DNA of 6,355 nucleotides from an uncultured Eubacteriales bacterium (GTDB lineage Bacteria > Bacillota > Clostridia > Peptostreptococcales > Anaerovoracaceae), in assembly GCA_900542245.1 (NCBI GenBank), contig UQMQ01000131.1, positions 1 through 6,355 of the forward strand. The letters are read 5' to 3'. Made by a program: the position numbers and the translations under genes. The notes below the pieces were generated by a model, which saw only the letters and a list, made by a program, of their open reading frames with translations, was not told where the DNA came from and did not search any database. Shown in pieces: positions 6,156 through 6,355 of this stretch; position 1 is the stretch's first letter, and each line of letters starts with the position of its first letter.

Positions 6156-6221
6156 TTATATGCGGAGTTTTTCGATCTGCCGGCTGATCTTTTTCTTCGC
6201 AGCTTCCGGAAATTTTTTCAT
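6156..6221 (-). CDS. Small basic ORF (21 codons), possible leader peptide
   Basis: The translation is MKKFPEAAKKKISRQIEKLR plus a final Ile, then TAA. It has eight Lys/Arg against two Glu and could form an amphipathic helix. I do not recognise a family. What makes it credible is its context: AGGAG (6229-6233) sits 7 nt before the ATG, an ideal spacing, and an extended -10 promoter lies directly upstream. The 58 nt between its stop and the TTG of the membrane-protein gene contain two small hairpins on the minus strand (6133-6149 with a 4-bp stem; 6114-6133 with a 6-bp stem including one G-U). It could be a leader peptide, an independent small protein, or the remnant of a longer gene; no reading frame continues it convincingly. 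Confidence 0.45.
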   Translation of the reverse strand: MKKFPEAAKKKISRQIEKLRI

Positions 6222-6242
6222 CGTCGCACTCCTTTTATCGTT

Positions 6243-6251
6243 ATGATACCA
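6243..6251 (-). promoter_or_regulatory. Extended -10 promoter upstream of the small ORF and membrane-protein gene
   Basis: On the minus strand TGGTATCAT matches the extended -10 consensus TGnTATAAT with one mismatch. A weak -35 (ATGAGA) lies 19 nt upstream, tolerable for an extended -10. Transcription would begin near 6236, giving a leader of only about 15 nt before the small ORF. It probably also drives the membrane-protein gene and perhaps the genes beyond. Confidence 0.55.
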
Positions 6252-6295
6252 TAAATCCTTGCGAAAATCTCATAAATTTGTGATCTTTCTCTTAG

Positions 6296-6316
6296 AAAAA
6301 TCTTCGCGCGATTTTT
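6296..6316. repeat. A/T-rich inverted repeat, terminator-like
   Basis: AAAAATC (6296-6302) and GATTTTT (6310-6316) form a 7-bp stem around a GC-rich 7-nt loop. On the plus strand one more T and then CGC follow; on the minus strand CTAAGAG follows. It could end a minus-strand gene lying beyond the right edge. The stem has only one G-C pair, so strength is doubtful. The rest of 6252-6355 shows no convincing gene. Confidence 0.3.
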
Positions 6317-6355
6317 TCGCACATCCGCTGTTCACACAACCATATAAGAAGAAAC

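Noticed and set aside
6293..6355. C-terminal end of a further minus-strand gene at the right edge
   Set aside because: Two frames stay open from the edge for 20-27 codons but neither shows a recognisable protein pattern; the stretch is too short to decide.
1..6355. CRISPR arrays, tRNA or rRNA genes, insertion sequences
   Set aside because: No regularly spaced repeats, cloverleaf-like segments, transposase frames or terminal inverted repeats were seen.

Overview
This 6.4 kb window comes from a bacterial chromosome, most likely a low- to mid-GC Gram-positive anaerobe of the Firmicutes (Clostridia or a close relative). The reasons are strong AGGAGG-type ribosome binding sites, SigA-like promoters, a folate-type ECF S component under a tetrahydrofolate riboswitch, a secreted C69 dipeptidase, and a PF06541-type membrane protein. 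The species cannot be named from the sequence. Apart from a partial gene at the left edge, every convincing gene is on the minus strand, so transcription runs from right to left.

Right to left: the edge (about 6222-6355) is non-coding and holds an A/T-rich inverted repeat and an extended -10 promoter. A 21-codon basic small ORF follows (6156-6221), then a four-helix membrane protein of the 'putative ABC-transporter type IV' family (5639-6097, start uncertain). Next is a phosphoglucomutase/phosphomannomutase-type phosphohexomutase (3962-5566). About 40 nt further on lies a MNT nucleotidyltransferase of the MntA/HepT toxin-antitoxin type (3622-3918). Its stop codon overlaps the start of a 37-codon ORF (3509-3622) that is only the C-terminal part of a HepT/HEPN toxin, yet still carries the RX4HXY motif.

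Directly after the HEPN remnant is a clear tetrahydrofolate (THF) riboswitch aptamer (about 3400-3490). A leader follows that contains a 10-nt segment complementary to the Shine-Dalgarno of the next gene, folT (2765-3271), the folate-specific S component of an ECF transporter. After 84 nt comes a COG3910-type ABC/AAA ATPase (1958-2680), which is not an ECF EcfA subunit. A consensus SigA promoter (TTGACG-17-TATAAT) then drives a secreted C69-family dipeptidase (295-1806). A long hairpin terminator (229-278) separates this from a convergent plus-strand gene end (3-173), which reads like the C-terminus of a hotdog acyl-CoA thioesterase.

The best-supported regulatory unit is THF riboswitch -> folT: folate status sensed by the leader controls synthesis of the folate-binding transporter subunit, probably by hiding or exposing the ribosome binding site. 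The MNT/HEPN remnant sits between the phosphohexomutase and the riboswitch and looks like a decayed toxin-antitoxin locus. No entirely new multi-gene system is evident. The most unusual items are the truncated HEPN with its seamless junction to an intact MNT gene, the folT leader architecture, and the small basic ORF before the membrane protein.
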